From Paratinospora sagittata (lineage: Eukaryota > Streptophyta > Magnoliopsida > Ranunculales > Menispermaceae), in the NCBI GenBank assembly GCA_035771175.1, contig CM069593.1, forward strand, positions 20,675,956 to 20,739,955: 64,000 nt of DNA, in the 5' to 3' direction. Shown here piece by piece: positions 23,461 to 35,600 of the stretch. The first letter of the stretch is position 1. Each line of letters starts with the position of its first letter. The notes beneath the pieces are model-generated. The model was not told where the DNA came from, searched no databases, and worked only from the letters and a program-made list of their open reading frames with translations. Both the position numbers and the translations under genes were made by a program.

Positions 23461-25575
23461 ACGAGGTTTGAGTTTTCCCTTGGTTTGATTCGTGTGCCTT
23501 TGAGTTGCGTTTGGTTTGGTAATTGAAAGTAGGTTTCTGTTCTCAGGGTATCGAAACAATAATATTAGAAAGGGTCTTTTTCTATTTCTTTATTCATCTC
23601 ATTTAAAAAAAAATTTTAAAAAATTATGTGAAATTATAAAAAAAGATAATAATATTAAAATTCTTAAATCTTCTCGTTTCTCTTTTCATCCACCCACTCT
23701 TTACCTTAAACTCTTCAACCCTTTAACTCTTCAATTCATCACACTCTCCAATCTTATTATTTTCTTATATTTTTTTGAATTAAAAGTATATATTTTTATT
23801 ATTTTCACCATTTTGAAATATTTTTTTTTATAAAAATATATATCAAAATTGAAGAGAAAAGAAGGTAAAAATAGGTTTTAAAACCAAAAAAAAATTGCTC
23901 CCAAATTGAGTGTGTTCGACCCTGCTTGGATGGACATAATGAAATTTGTTTGACTTTAACAGGTCGAACAAAAAAGAAAAAGAAAAAAATCTAAAAAATA
24001 GATTGTCCGACCTTATTAGGTCAGACACACCTTTTTATGTTCGACCCTAGTAGATTGGACGTTTACGATTTTGGCGAGTGAAATGAGTTTTTGAAACTCA
24101 TTTTCGTCGTCTCATTCGACTATTTTCACCCATCTTTTTTCGTAAAAAAATATTTTAATTCAATAATGTAATATTAAAATTAACTTAAAATATGTAAAAA
24201 CATGATTTATTTATCGATTTGTAATTAAGATTATACTTGAATCAATTTAAATTTAAGGTTTTCATAAATTTTTTTAACGATGTTCTAATTTTTTAAATGA
24301 TAGAAAATTTTGAAGAAATAGTGAAGAGAGAAGAAAAATAAAAGAGAAAGAAAGGATTTAAGACATTACGGTGAGGATGCATGCTAGAATAAAGGACGTT
24401 TTTCTCGATTTCTTAAGTGTATTTAATTAATCTTGACATGTTCCAGCTTATTAATTAAAAAAAATTATATAATAGTAGTAGGAGAGCACCTAAAGGCTAA
24501 AGCAAATAAGAGAGTCCCTCCGGCCCTTACTCTCTCTCTCTCTTTTAATAGGCATGATTATTGATTCATGGATTGCAATCAGTCGAGTTTGACAGCGACA
24601 ACAGGGGCCAAAACGTGGCACCACACCGTCACTCTGGCGCATCTTCGTAAGTCTACGTCTCTCTGCGTCATATGTACTATATTCTGTCGCATCGCCGTTG
24701 CCGCATTTCAAACCAGCATTTGATTTAGAGCATGAAATATAGCTAGCTGATTTTAACCTTCACCTGAAGACATGGAATACCCTCGAAAAAATATAGCTAA
24801 AAAGATGCTTGGCAGTTAGCATCAAAAGAATATTTTATTAATTAACAAGGACATTCATTTAAAAATATATTTATTTAAATTTATATTTATAAGATGATAT
24901 AACAATACATTACATCATTATTTTATTAAAAATTTTTGAGTATAATTTTTAGGTTGTAAATGTATTTTTTTCTTAATAATGAAGTTTTTCTCCTTATACA
25001 TTTGCTTTGTAGTTTTAGGTATAAAAATAAGAAAAATATTAATTTAATTACAAAAAATATAATAATAATTGTAACTATACAGTTATTAAAGTCACTGATT
25101 TCAAATCTCAGTCATTTCAGTCATTACTACCTATGACGAATTTAACAAAAAATAAAGCATCTTTTTTTCTTTTCTTTTCTTATAGCAAAATCAAACAACT
25201 TATTCTTCAAATTAATCTAATAAGGGTCTTTGTGTGGTTTTATTATCATTTGATAGACATGCTTAATAGAAGTGACATTGAGATTTCATGTTTTTTTTCA
25301 TTTCACACTAGATCATGACTATTACACTAGACAAACTATCATTTGATAATTCATTTAATTAGATGAACTCATTTTTTATTACATTTCAAATAAGATCACT
25401 ATTGTCAAATGTAGAATAACAAAATATCAATTTCCTTATTAACGTCACTGAGTTCAAATCTCACTCGTTACTACTTATGACTAATTAAACAAAAAATAAA
25501 GCATCTTTTCACATTTCTTTCTTTCTTTCTTTCTTATATTTTCCCTTTTCTTACAATAAAATCAAACAGCATATT
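23461..25575. other. AT-rich intergenic, no gene seen
   Basis: Open frames here are low-complexity Phe/Lys/Ile runs. A block at about 23900-24070 repeats GTTCGACC or GTCCGACC four times. A GC-richer patch at about 24500-24720 has no convincing frame. Confidence 0.4.
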
Positions 25576-25775
25576 CTTTTTTTTTTTTGGTTTCTCACTC
25601 ATTATCCCGCATCCTTCAGGTATGAAATTAGTTCTTGTTCAAGACGAGAGCTTAATGGTAGACCTCTCCCAAGAAAATACATCTAAGAATCGAACCCTAA
25701 AACTTTTATATAGTGACGATAATAGGACTCAACCGGTCAATCCCATTTTTACTGAGCCAACTACTTGTTGGTAAA
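25576..25775 (-). mobile_element. tRNA-derived SINE, minus strand
   Basis: On the minus strand, TAGTTGGCTCAGTAAA (A box) is followed by GGGTTCGATTC (B box), and the element ends in an A run that appears as the T run at 25578-25589. This order is that of a SINE of about 200 bp. No target duplication could be fixed. Confidence 0.5.
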
Positions 25776-26015
25776 CAACTAAATCTTCAATGTACGGAGT
25801 CGCTTTTTGCACCAACGCCTTTTCTCGTTGCACCGTAATGAATAATTTTTAATTTATTTTTATTTTTACTCTTTTTATTTTCTATGTTTACCCATCTTTT
25901 AACACCGCCCACTCATCTGCCCTTCACCATATTCTTGGATGTGTTTCTATTATTATGGTTTTTATTTTATTTTTTTAAAAATGCTTCAATCTTGAGCAAA
26001 AACAAGAACGACGAA

Positions 26016-26132
26016 ATGGCGTTCTTCACATCTTTAGTATCAAGAAGGCTCTCTCGTTTCCTTCTCTTCAAATCAAAACTCTCTCCAACAATTTCAACGA
26101 ATCTCTTCTCCACGACCGCGAATCAAGATTGA
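26016..26132 (+). pseudogene. Orphan presequence-like short ORF
   Basis: A 38-residue frame begins MAFFTSLVSRRLSRFLLF and ends NLFSTTANQD followed by TGA. It is rich in Arg, Ser, Leu and Phe and has almost no acidic residues until its end, like a mitochondrial targeting presequence. No downstream exon with a recognisable mature protein was found. It may be the first exon of a lost or moved nuclear gene for a mitochondrial protein, or chance. Whether it is expressed cannot be told. Confidence 0.3.
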
Positions 26133-27079
26133 ACCATTTTTGCTTTATGTTTGTAAGGTTCTAATTAGTTCATTTTTAGGGTTTTGTTAGAGAAGATTAA
26201 AGAGTTGCAGTGATGATAATTGTTTATAGTTCAAATAACACAAGGATTCAATTCTTTGAGGAATGTTGTATCTTGTTACATCTGAGGGAACTCGTGCTTG
26301 GACTCAAAACCATGAAAGTTTTTCAATAATGTCTCAACCGGTAGCTCATTGAAGAGCGAACAATGCAGTTCTTCACTTATTTGTAGGTTTAAGTAATTGA
26401 TGGGTCTTTAATTTTATGACGGTATATGGTATTTAAAGTTAAATTGATATAAATATATTTAAATGAAAGTAGACTCTCGCCCATCTCGATTTCGTCAGTT
26501 GGAAGCTTGTTCATGACACCTTCGTTGTAGCTTAGATCGCTCTACATCTTTGTCTGCCTACAAAAGCTTGACTGGAAATGCCAAAACGTCAAGAGCTAAA
26601 GGATATATGTAGGCTTTTTAGGATTTTTTGAAGTATGATTGTAAAAGTAAAAAGTGAAAAGAATTTTTTGGATGCGAATGTCATTTTCTAAAAAAGTTAT
26701 ATATAAAGAAGTAATTTTATAAGAGGTCATTTCAATAATTATAAAAAAATAAATTAATTGATGTAAATAGAGGAATTGGGCCGCCCCCTTCAATGTAACC
26801 TAATAAGGGTCTTGTGTGATTTTAATATGGGTACAACTGGCATTGAGATTTCAGTTTTTTTTTTTTAATTTCACACTAGTACAAATATTCCATTTTAGAT
26901 GAACTCATTTTTTAATTATATTAATAAAATATCGCTATTTTCGGATGTAGAATAACAAAACATCAATTTCCCTTTCAATTAAATAAATAAATGCATATTA
27001 GTTACTAGTTACAAATGGGGCAGGATACAAAGGATACAAAGGATCAGATCCATATTCTATAACCAAGCCTGTTTCCATG
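26133..27079. other. Intergenic upstream of the AVT1-like gene
   Basis: AT-rich sequence with no gene recognised. Its right end should contain the transporter promoter. Confidence 0.4.
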
Positions 27080-27088
27080 TATATAAGG
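27080..27088 (+). promoter_or_regulatory. Candidate TATA box of the AVT1-like gene
   Basis: TATATAAGG lies about 750 bp before the start codon. It is followed about 60 bases on by a (GA)n tract at 27144-27180, a common feature of plant 5' leaders and a possible site for GAGA-binding BPC proteins. Confidence 0.5.
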
Positions 27089-27145
27089 AGCGAGAGACAC
27101 CTGGACTGATTGCGCAAGAAACCGGAAGAACAGTCGTTAATTAGA

Positions 27146-27182
<37 letters not shown>

Positions 27183-27390
27183 TCCACTATTGTTTTCTTT
27201 TTTTTTTTTATGATCTTAGAGATTCTTGTTGGCGAGATTCCGTTAGTCAAGAACAGAAATTCTTGCTTCGGCAGCAGAATTCTTAATTACTTAGAGATTC
27301 TCTTCTTCATTTCTTGACAACTTGGATCCATTTGAAGAAGGAATTACGCGATTCGCCGTAAATATTTTGTGTTTAAATCATGCTAAAGGT

Positions 27391-27740
27391 ATGAAGGATT
27401 CAGGAACTACAGAGAGCAATATCCGATTCATAACGAGATTACGCGCACAATCTTAAAGGTATGGCGGATTCAGTGACTACAGAGCATCCGATTTCACGAA
27501 CTGAATCCTGTTTACGAGATTTCTAATTCTTTGTTACGATCAGTGGATCTGTTTGAAGAAGGAATTAGACGATTCGACACAAGTTTTGCGTTCTAAATCA
27601 TTAAGGCATGAAGTTTTCAGGAATTTCGGAGAGCATCCGATGTGTAAAGAGACTGCGCGCACAATCTCAAAGGTATGGCGGATTCAGCAACTACAGAGCA
27701 TCCGATTTCACGAACTGAATCTTGTGTAACAATTTTCTAA
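27391..27740 (+). promoter_or_regulatory. Duplicated uORFs in the transporter leader
   Basis: The leader contains four upstream ORFs. Two are near-identical 21-residue peptides, MADSVTTEHPISRTESCL.. at 27461-27526 and MADSATTEHPISRTESCV.. at 27675-27740. A third of 21 residues (27391-27456) starts MKDSGTTES, and one of 36 residues starts MKFSGISES (27608-27718). They arise from a tandem duplication of about 214 bp. Each MADS copy starts within AAAGGTATGG, which also resembles a splice donor, so part of this region could instead be spliced out. Confidence 0.6.
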
Positions 27741-27826
27741 TTCTTTGTTTCAATCGGTGGAAGTTACGAACATTAGATCTGGTTGCTTTTCGGCAAAGTG
27801 GACATTTATAGTAAAGAAGGCTAGAA

Positions 27827-29612
27827 ATGGAGAATTTGGCGTCGGATCAGAGCTTCTACATCGAAAGCGATGAAGACGATGAAGTAAATGGATCAGATAG
27901 GAGTGGTAATGACGGAAACGATTCAGATTCTTCGGATGCTTCTTCCGTTCCAAGCGAACAGAAGAACAGACCGAGTTCTTATAATACCTCGTGGCCACAG
28001 AGTTACAGGTAAATTCTTCCATCTCTTGTTTTCGGTTTTACTGTTGTTTTAAAGAATTCACACATCATTTTTAACATTGAGTAGTCGATGATAGTTCCAT
28101 CGCGCTATTTGATTTGATTTAAGCATGAGTTCTGATTGAAAAAAAACACTGAATCATTTAGAGTGGTTGCCGTTGTCTTTATGTCACGGAGACCAGCACG
28201 CTTCTCAAGTTAGATCGTGTCTTCGTAATTAGCTATGAAATACCGGGAAAATAGGAGAAGCATCTTTTCCGTTTTATTCGGGATGAAATGATATTTTGGT
28301 GTCAAATAAAAGGATCAAAATTAAAGAAATATTTTTGTAATTATATTAAAGTATAAGCATATAATCTTTTTTTTTTTTTTTTGAATTTAACAAGGAGAAT
28401 TGTCCCATGGACAAACACCAATTATGAGAGAGGGTGTCGTCCCACTTAATGTGAGTGTATAAGTGTTTTCAATATAGTCTACGTGCAAAAGATTTTTTTC
28501 AAGCAAAGGCCACGCCTTATTTGACAACAAAACTCGAATTCATGTTACTCATATTATTATAGATCATGAATAGAGAGATTTAACATTCTGATATCTTGTT
28601 CGGTGGTAAGTATATAATAATTACGTCATCTATCAATCAACACTAGCTAATGCTAATACAAATAGAATAGTAATTGACAGCCAATATGAATTCTTTTTGT
28701 CATTATCGTCCAAAATGTCCTTTTATTTACTTTTTGTCCATTCCCTCTTCGTGCTTAAGTATATGAAATATTCTCTTTTTTTCATCTTATTTGACTTATT
28801 TTACATGCTATAGATTCAAAAAGATGATTTTCAAATTCCCCTTTATGGGGCAATTTGTATGGGGTGAAAGTGGATTATGATTGGAAGAATGAGTTGAACG
28901 GGTCTTTCAGGCTTTTAACGATGCTCCTTAATTTCTGTTTTGTAGACACAAGAAATTTTTCGGAAAGTTTTCTCGTCATCTTTCATTAAAAGTACTTTTA
29001 CTCGTAATGTCTTTCAACGCAAAATAAATTACCAGTTTACTTCCGAAAAATTGATCTCAATGCCAAAAAAACATAAAACTGATGAAGGTGAAAAACATGT
29101 GATTCAAACCCCATTTCTAACTACTTTTGCAGTAGATATATATATCCATAGAAATTATTGTCATACTCTCATCGCTCAAGATTGGGAGATCAAGCTTCAG
29201 CATATCCTGCTAGAAAGGAATTAATGTGCCAATCTCTTGGCCAACATGGGAGCTACGAGTGGCAACCAACTTTCCCATCTATCCGTACCCACACTCTTTC
29301 CCTTCTGAAGTGGTGTTTCTAGTGTAGAAATTAATGATTTTATAGTAAGAGTAATAACCTATGCATGATTCGAGGAGCAGGAACCAATGAAATAACCTAT
29401 GCATTTGCACTAAATTATATTTGCGTCTTCAAAAAGATTACAGAATTATGGACCACATATTGTGAGCTAATTAATTACCAATTATGTATACACAATTTCT
29501 TGGTACCTTAGTAGCTGATCTTTACCCCCAAACTGCTAACTCCTTAAGATGATAAGATCATAGAATAATTCTTTGAATGACTTTGTATGCATGTTGAATT
29601 AGTATCCTGCAG

Positions 29613-29648
<36 letters not shown>

Positions 29649-32600
29649 AATAGATTTGTGAAACAAGGATTGTGTTCTTATATGATCAAACTTACAACCT
29701 CAAGGTACTACTACGTCATCATCATTTAGCAGCAGACAATCAAATACTTGATATTAAGTTATATACTTTATTGATGCCCATTGACGAATTTCTAATTAAG
29801 AACTTGTAAAACCATAATTCTACGTACTAACTTCGTTGCATTTTATTTCACAGGCAATCCATTGATATGTACAGCAGCGTACCATCCCCGAATATAGGGT
29901 CGTTTCTGGGGACTCCAACACTGTCCAAATTAAGTGGCTCGTTCATATCCTCTTCACTGACAAGGAAGCACACCCCAGAGATACTGTCTTCCTTGATCAA
30001 GCCACTGCTACCTACATCAGCGGATGAGCAACAGCAGCAGCAATGGCAGCAAGAGCAACAAGTGCATCGGAGTTCTCATTCTTTGCTTCCTCCTATGCTC
30101 ACAAAGAGGCCAGCTGCCACAAAAGAAGCAGGACCTGATCAGAAACTGTCCCAGACCTCACACGAAGTACCGGTTTCTCGCCAATGCTCCTATGGGCAAG
30201 CTGTCCTCAATGGTAAAAGCTCAAAACTCGGATATCCTATCCAATATTTTGTTAATGGAATGCTAAAACAAACCAAAAAATATATATTCAAGACGTGGCA
30301 AACCAACACGTCAACATAAAAGAAAAAGAAACAACCACCATAACTCACCCGGGTTTAATTTTGAGAATATATTTTGGATAGTTTTAATATTTCTGTTTTA
30401 GCATTTTAGAATTAAATATAATGGATAGAATAATCTTAAGTTTGTTTTTGGTAATTCTACGTGCCATCTTTAAAATAATAATAATAGTAAGTAAAATTTT
30501 CACTCTCTGATGAGTACATTAACCAATGCTATCTCTCTCTTTGAAAGAAGAAATCTAATTTTTAAAAAACAAAAATCAAGATTTTATTTATTAACATCTC
30601 AAAGCTTAAACTTCTATTTAAAAACATTATTTTAAAGGTGTGCAATCACCATGTATGACAGAATAAATTGTACTAATGCTAGTGACTTAAGATACGATAT
30701 GGTGCCCATATATATATGGTGAACTATTTCTTGGTGTGCCATCTAAATCACTTAAACAATAATCAATCACCAAATATGACGAGATTACAGAGAATTGTAC
30801 TAATGGTAGTGACTTAGATAAAATACGGTGCCCACATTTAGAGTGTACTATTTCTTGCCATAAGTTGATGTATATATTATTGGGCTTTTACTTATCGTAT
30901 TAGCTATTAAGTTCAATAATTTTTAACATAATATTAGAGCTTTAATTTGTAAGATATCTTGGGTTTGGTAAGTGTTTTTGTTGACTTAGAAACAGGACAA
31001 AGTACTACTTAAAAAAGTCATTCTTGCCCAGGATCAAGAACTAGTAGGAGGGACTCTAGAAAATATTTAAATGAGCTCTAAAATGAGTTTTTACTAGTAA
31101 CTTTAATTGAAACTTTAAAAATATTTTAAGAAATATAGTTTATATAATTTTTAAAATGTTTTTAACACTTAATAGTATGGTTTAACATTTAACATTTATA
31201 TTGTTAGAGGAGTCCTAGTATTGCCGATATTATATTTGATTTTCATCTTGCCTTGTACTGAAGACACAACAACTAGCTTGGGTCACATCAAGTGATGACA
31301 AGCACACTAAAGAAATTGCTTTATGTAAAGTGCCAAATTCATGCACACTTTAAAATGATAAAAGATATTACCTAACCTTTACCAACTTCTATTCATAAGT
31401 TTACCTTACCCTTCATTCCCTCCCATATGTACAATGCCCATCATATAATTGCTTAATAATTAATTAGCCACTTGTTTTGCACCTGGCACAAGATAACAAT
31501 ATTGCTCATATCAGCATCAAAGTGTCTGTTCTGATAAATAATCAAGCTACTCCTTTGGGCACAATTCTTCTATCTAGAGGTTTGTGTTTTCTTGCACGGG
31601 GTCGGCATTAATATAATCAAATGGACCACATGGACCACAATGGTATATATATATAGTTTAGACCTATTTTCAGATGTAATCTTAGATACCTACAACGATC
31701 TTCTTGCAAAAATTATAATTAATAAATGGGCCTTGATGGGCCACGAGAACACACTATCATAATGCACAATTTATTTATTTTTATTTATTTATTTATTTTT
31801 TTGTAATCTATGTCAACTTGGCGCAGGAATGAACGTTTTGTGTGGAGTTGGGATTTTGTCAACACCATATGCAGTCAAAGAAGGGGGTTGGATGGGACTC
31901 TCAATACTGTTCATCTTTGCCATTATTTCCTGGTATACTGGAATTCTCCTGCGCAACTGCATGGATAGCCAGCCAGCGCTCGACACCTACCCCGATATCG
32001 GTCAAGCGGCTTTTGGTACCAAGGGCCGAATTGCTGTCTCAGTAAGTCCCCAAGCTACTGTGATACTCCTTTTAATCATGAAATTAAATATTCCAACCAC
32101 AGAAATATAATTTTCCATATAATTTCATTATTCTGATTGTTAACTATACATTACACAGTACATGATTTAATAATCATTATATTTCTCTATTAATAATTAG
32201 AATAACCATCTTCGGTTTATTAATTATAACTAAACAAAACTACCCAATTCGACCTGACATCTGTAGTGGGTCTGCTTACATTGATTCCAATTTATTCTTA
32301 TATTAATGGGGAAATACAAGGACCCAGATTTTAATAAAATCTTTCTGTCTTTATATGTTGTGGCTGCAGGTCATATTATACGTGGAGTTGTACGTAAGTA
32401 CCGCTGGCTGAACTGAATCGTCCACTTCCAGGTTTTAATTTTGTTTTTCAAAAGGGCGAATCGCGTAATGTCTGTCATTAGGCCCACGGGAAGCGACCAG
32501 AGCTTACTTGTCTACGAGGGGAGAAAATGAGAGATCCATTGACCATAATAAGTAGGGGACCATAATCCCTGTCTGGTTTTCACTATTATTTAATAGTCTT

Positions 32601-35600
32601 CTTTGAACAAATGATGAGCCATCTGAGGCAACTTGGCTTTTGGAATGGCATCCCGTGATAATTCACGTGGAATTAGATGCTAACAAATCATGCGCCACAG
32701 CATGATTAATGAAAGATCGATGATATATGATATATTAGTGTCACAAATGACATTTTAAAATGTCCCCCCTGGTTGTACTCTTCATAGGCTATTTAGACTG
32801 AGATGAGCATGAACCAAAAAGTTTAAACCTTAAGTATAGGTGTAGATTGGGTCGTGGGAATTGTAACTTTGAATCAGATCAATCTTCAAATATTCGATTT
32901 TGACAGTGATGGGTTTTGTTTTCATTCATTCATAGATTTTGCATATCAATATACTTGATTTGATTAATTTGATGTTTAAGATTGATTTAGACTGTAGCAT
33001 TTTTTTTATAAATAGGGGAAACAAATGTGGAGAAGTTATTGTTTTATTATTTGATTATTTTTTTAGCTGTTAGTTACTAGCTCCAATTAAATCATTTTAA
33101 ACTATTAAATATAGAGTTAAAAGAGTTCAATTTGAAACAATTGAACCAATTAGTAGAATTTAACTGTTCAAAAAGTTATATTCAACTAATTCAAATTGCG
33201 TCAAACTGATTTAATTTAGTTTTTTTTTTTTTTTGCTGTTATAAATGTTACTTTCTTTGAATTTAATTACATGAGCAGTAGATAATTGATCCTTACATAA
33301 ATCTTCTCTTTCTACGCAGGCTTCTTGCGTGGAACATATAATTCTGGAGAGTGATAACCTATCATCCTTATTCCCGAATGTGCATTTAAACTTGGGAGGC
33401 TTTGAATTGCATTCCCACCAAGCCTTTGCAGTTTATACCGCACTAGCTGTTCTTCCAACAGTATGGCTCCGGGATTTGAGGTTTCTTAGTTACATTTCAG
33501 GTGAGCTTGGATTCTATTACTTTATAAATAAGCCTTGTTGAATGCATAATATTTTAATGGATTTGATAAAAAATAATAAAATAATTTTTGATGCTAACAA
33601 TCTTGTCTCTATCGCCCTTCGGAAGGCTGCTAGTTTTGTCCACAATTTTTCAAATGATTCATAATATTGATGGTAAGATGCACTTTAGAAATAAAAAATC
33701 CTTATAATCTGGATAAAAAATAATAAAATAAAATAAAACCTAGCAATAATAGTTAGAAATTCTAGAAGAATATGGTAGGACACAAACAAATAAAATTATT
33801 AACTAACGTGTCTCTGAACTTAAAGAATAGCTAAATAAGTTGTTAGGGGAGTTTGAATTTATGCTAGTATAGTCAAAGTTGTGAGATTTTACTCAAAAAG
33901 CTCTGAGTACTAATAAATACTTTGGAATGGGGTTTTATTATAAAAGGCGTCAATACTAACAAGAGTAAGATTCCAATTTATATTTTAATTTATATTTTAT
34001 GTGATAAATTTACTCATATCTAGATTATTATTTCAATTTACACGCATTCAACATCTCACCATAGACGGACTTTAACTAGAGGTGTTTATACATTTATCTA
34101 TTTATATATTTTTTTCTCTATCTTTATCCTTCTTCTTTTCTTTTCTTTTTTGAAATTTCAGCGGGAGGTGTAATTGCATCAATATTGGCTGTTCTCTGCT
34201 TGTTTTGGGTTGGATTGGTGGATCATGTCGGCTTCCAGAGCCAAGGAACTTTACTTAACCTCGCAAACCTTCCTGTGTCAATTGGCCTATATGGGTTCTG
34301 CTTTTCGGGGCACGCGGTCTTCCCAAACATTTACACTTCTATGGCAAAACCAAGTCAATATCCGTCGGTTCTCTTGACGAGGTAAAGTAGTTCTATGTTG
34401 ACATAAAAAACAAATACAAATAGAAAGAATGCCTTGGATACACTATTGGATTATCTCAAGTTATGTGTGTTAAGAGTGTAATTCAATATTCAATACAATC
34501 TAATGGTGTGATGGTGATGTTTCTATCAATATCCACAAACTACACTATCTTTTTTTCTTTTTTGGAGAGAGAGAGGAAACAAAGTATATGTATATTAATT
34601 AATAAACAGGACATCCTAGAGTTAAGAGTACCTACGGTACTCACACAAAGACCCCAAAAATCAAGCAGACGTAGACATAAGCATAACCCCACCCGTTACA
34701 AACAATTATTCACGCAAACTACGCTATCATGATCATTAGATCATGCAGTACGTACAAATATTTTCTATGATCATAATTGTGTAGTTGTACATATACAGAT
34801 TTTTTCCGAAGTAAGAGTAACATTTTTTTTAAATAGATTTACAGTTTTTACCCGAATTCAGTTCTTCTTTCCTCCTATGCCCATCTTCCTTTCAGCTACT
34901 CAACATTCATTTACAAGCTTCTACTTAAATTTACCTGTAGTTTTGCTATTGTTACGTTGATGTACGCTGGTACTGCTGTCATGGGGTACTCTATGTTCGG
35001 GGAGACAACTTTGTCACAGTTCACACTTAATATGCCCAAACATCTGGTAGCTTCAAAGATTGCCGTCTGGACAACGGTATGTGGCACAATCCATGATTTT
35101 TTTTTTTTTTATGACACGAGCACAATCCCTGATTTTATTTTGTCGCTTGGTAGGTGTTGAGTCTATTAATTCGTTCCATACAATAGAAAAAATGATGTTT
35201 AATTGAGCATGGTGTTTAATTTCATTGAATCTGTAGCACCTTCAATATTAAGCAAATTTTATCAGAATTTGGAATTCTCTAACTTGTGTTTCTTGGATTG
35301 TTTGCTACAGGTGGTAAACCCATTCACCAAATATCCTTTTTGACATTGTAACATGTATGTGATATCAACGGGCTTCATATTGGGTCGTTCTGCTAAACAC
35401 TTCAAATTTATATATATATAAAAATAAGTTGTAGACAAATGAGAAGAACATGTATTTATTCATCAAGTAGGTCCATTAGGTGGTCACGGGTTGAAGTCGT
35501 GGAAATATACTTCTGCAATATAGGGTAAGACTACATATAATAAACCCAAAAGTCGCATGACCCTTCTCTCAGACCCGTGTTAGTGGGAGCTTCCCGCATT

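Noticed and set aside
23516..23833. 105-residue plus-strand frame
   Set aside because: AT-driven Phe/Lys/Leu/Ile-rich sequence without a domain.
31842..32045. Second plus-strand frame over AVT exon 3
   Set aside because: Out of frame with the conserved transporter sequence NVLCGVGILSTPYA.
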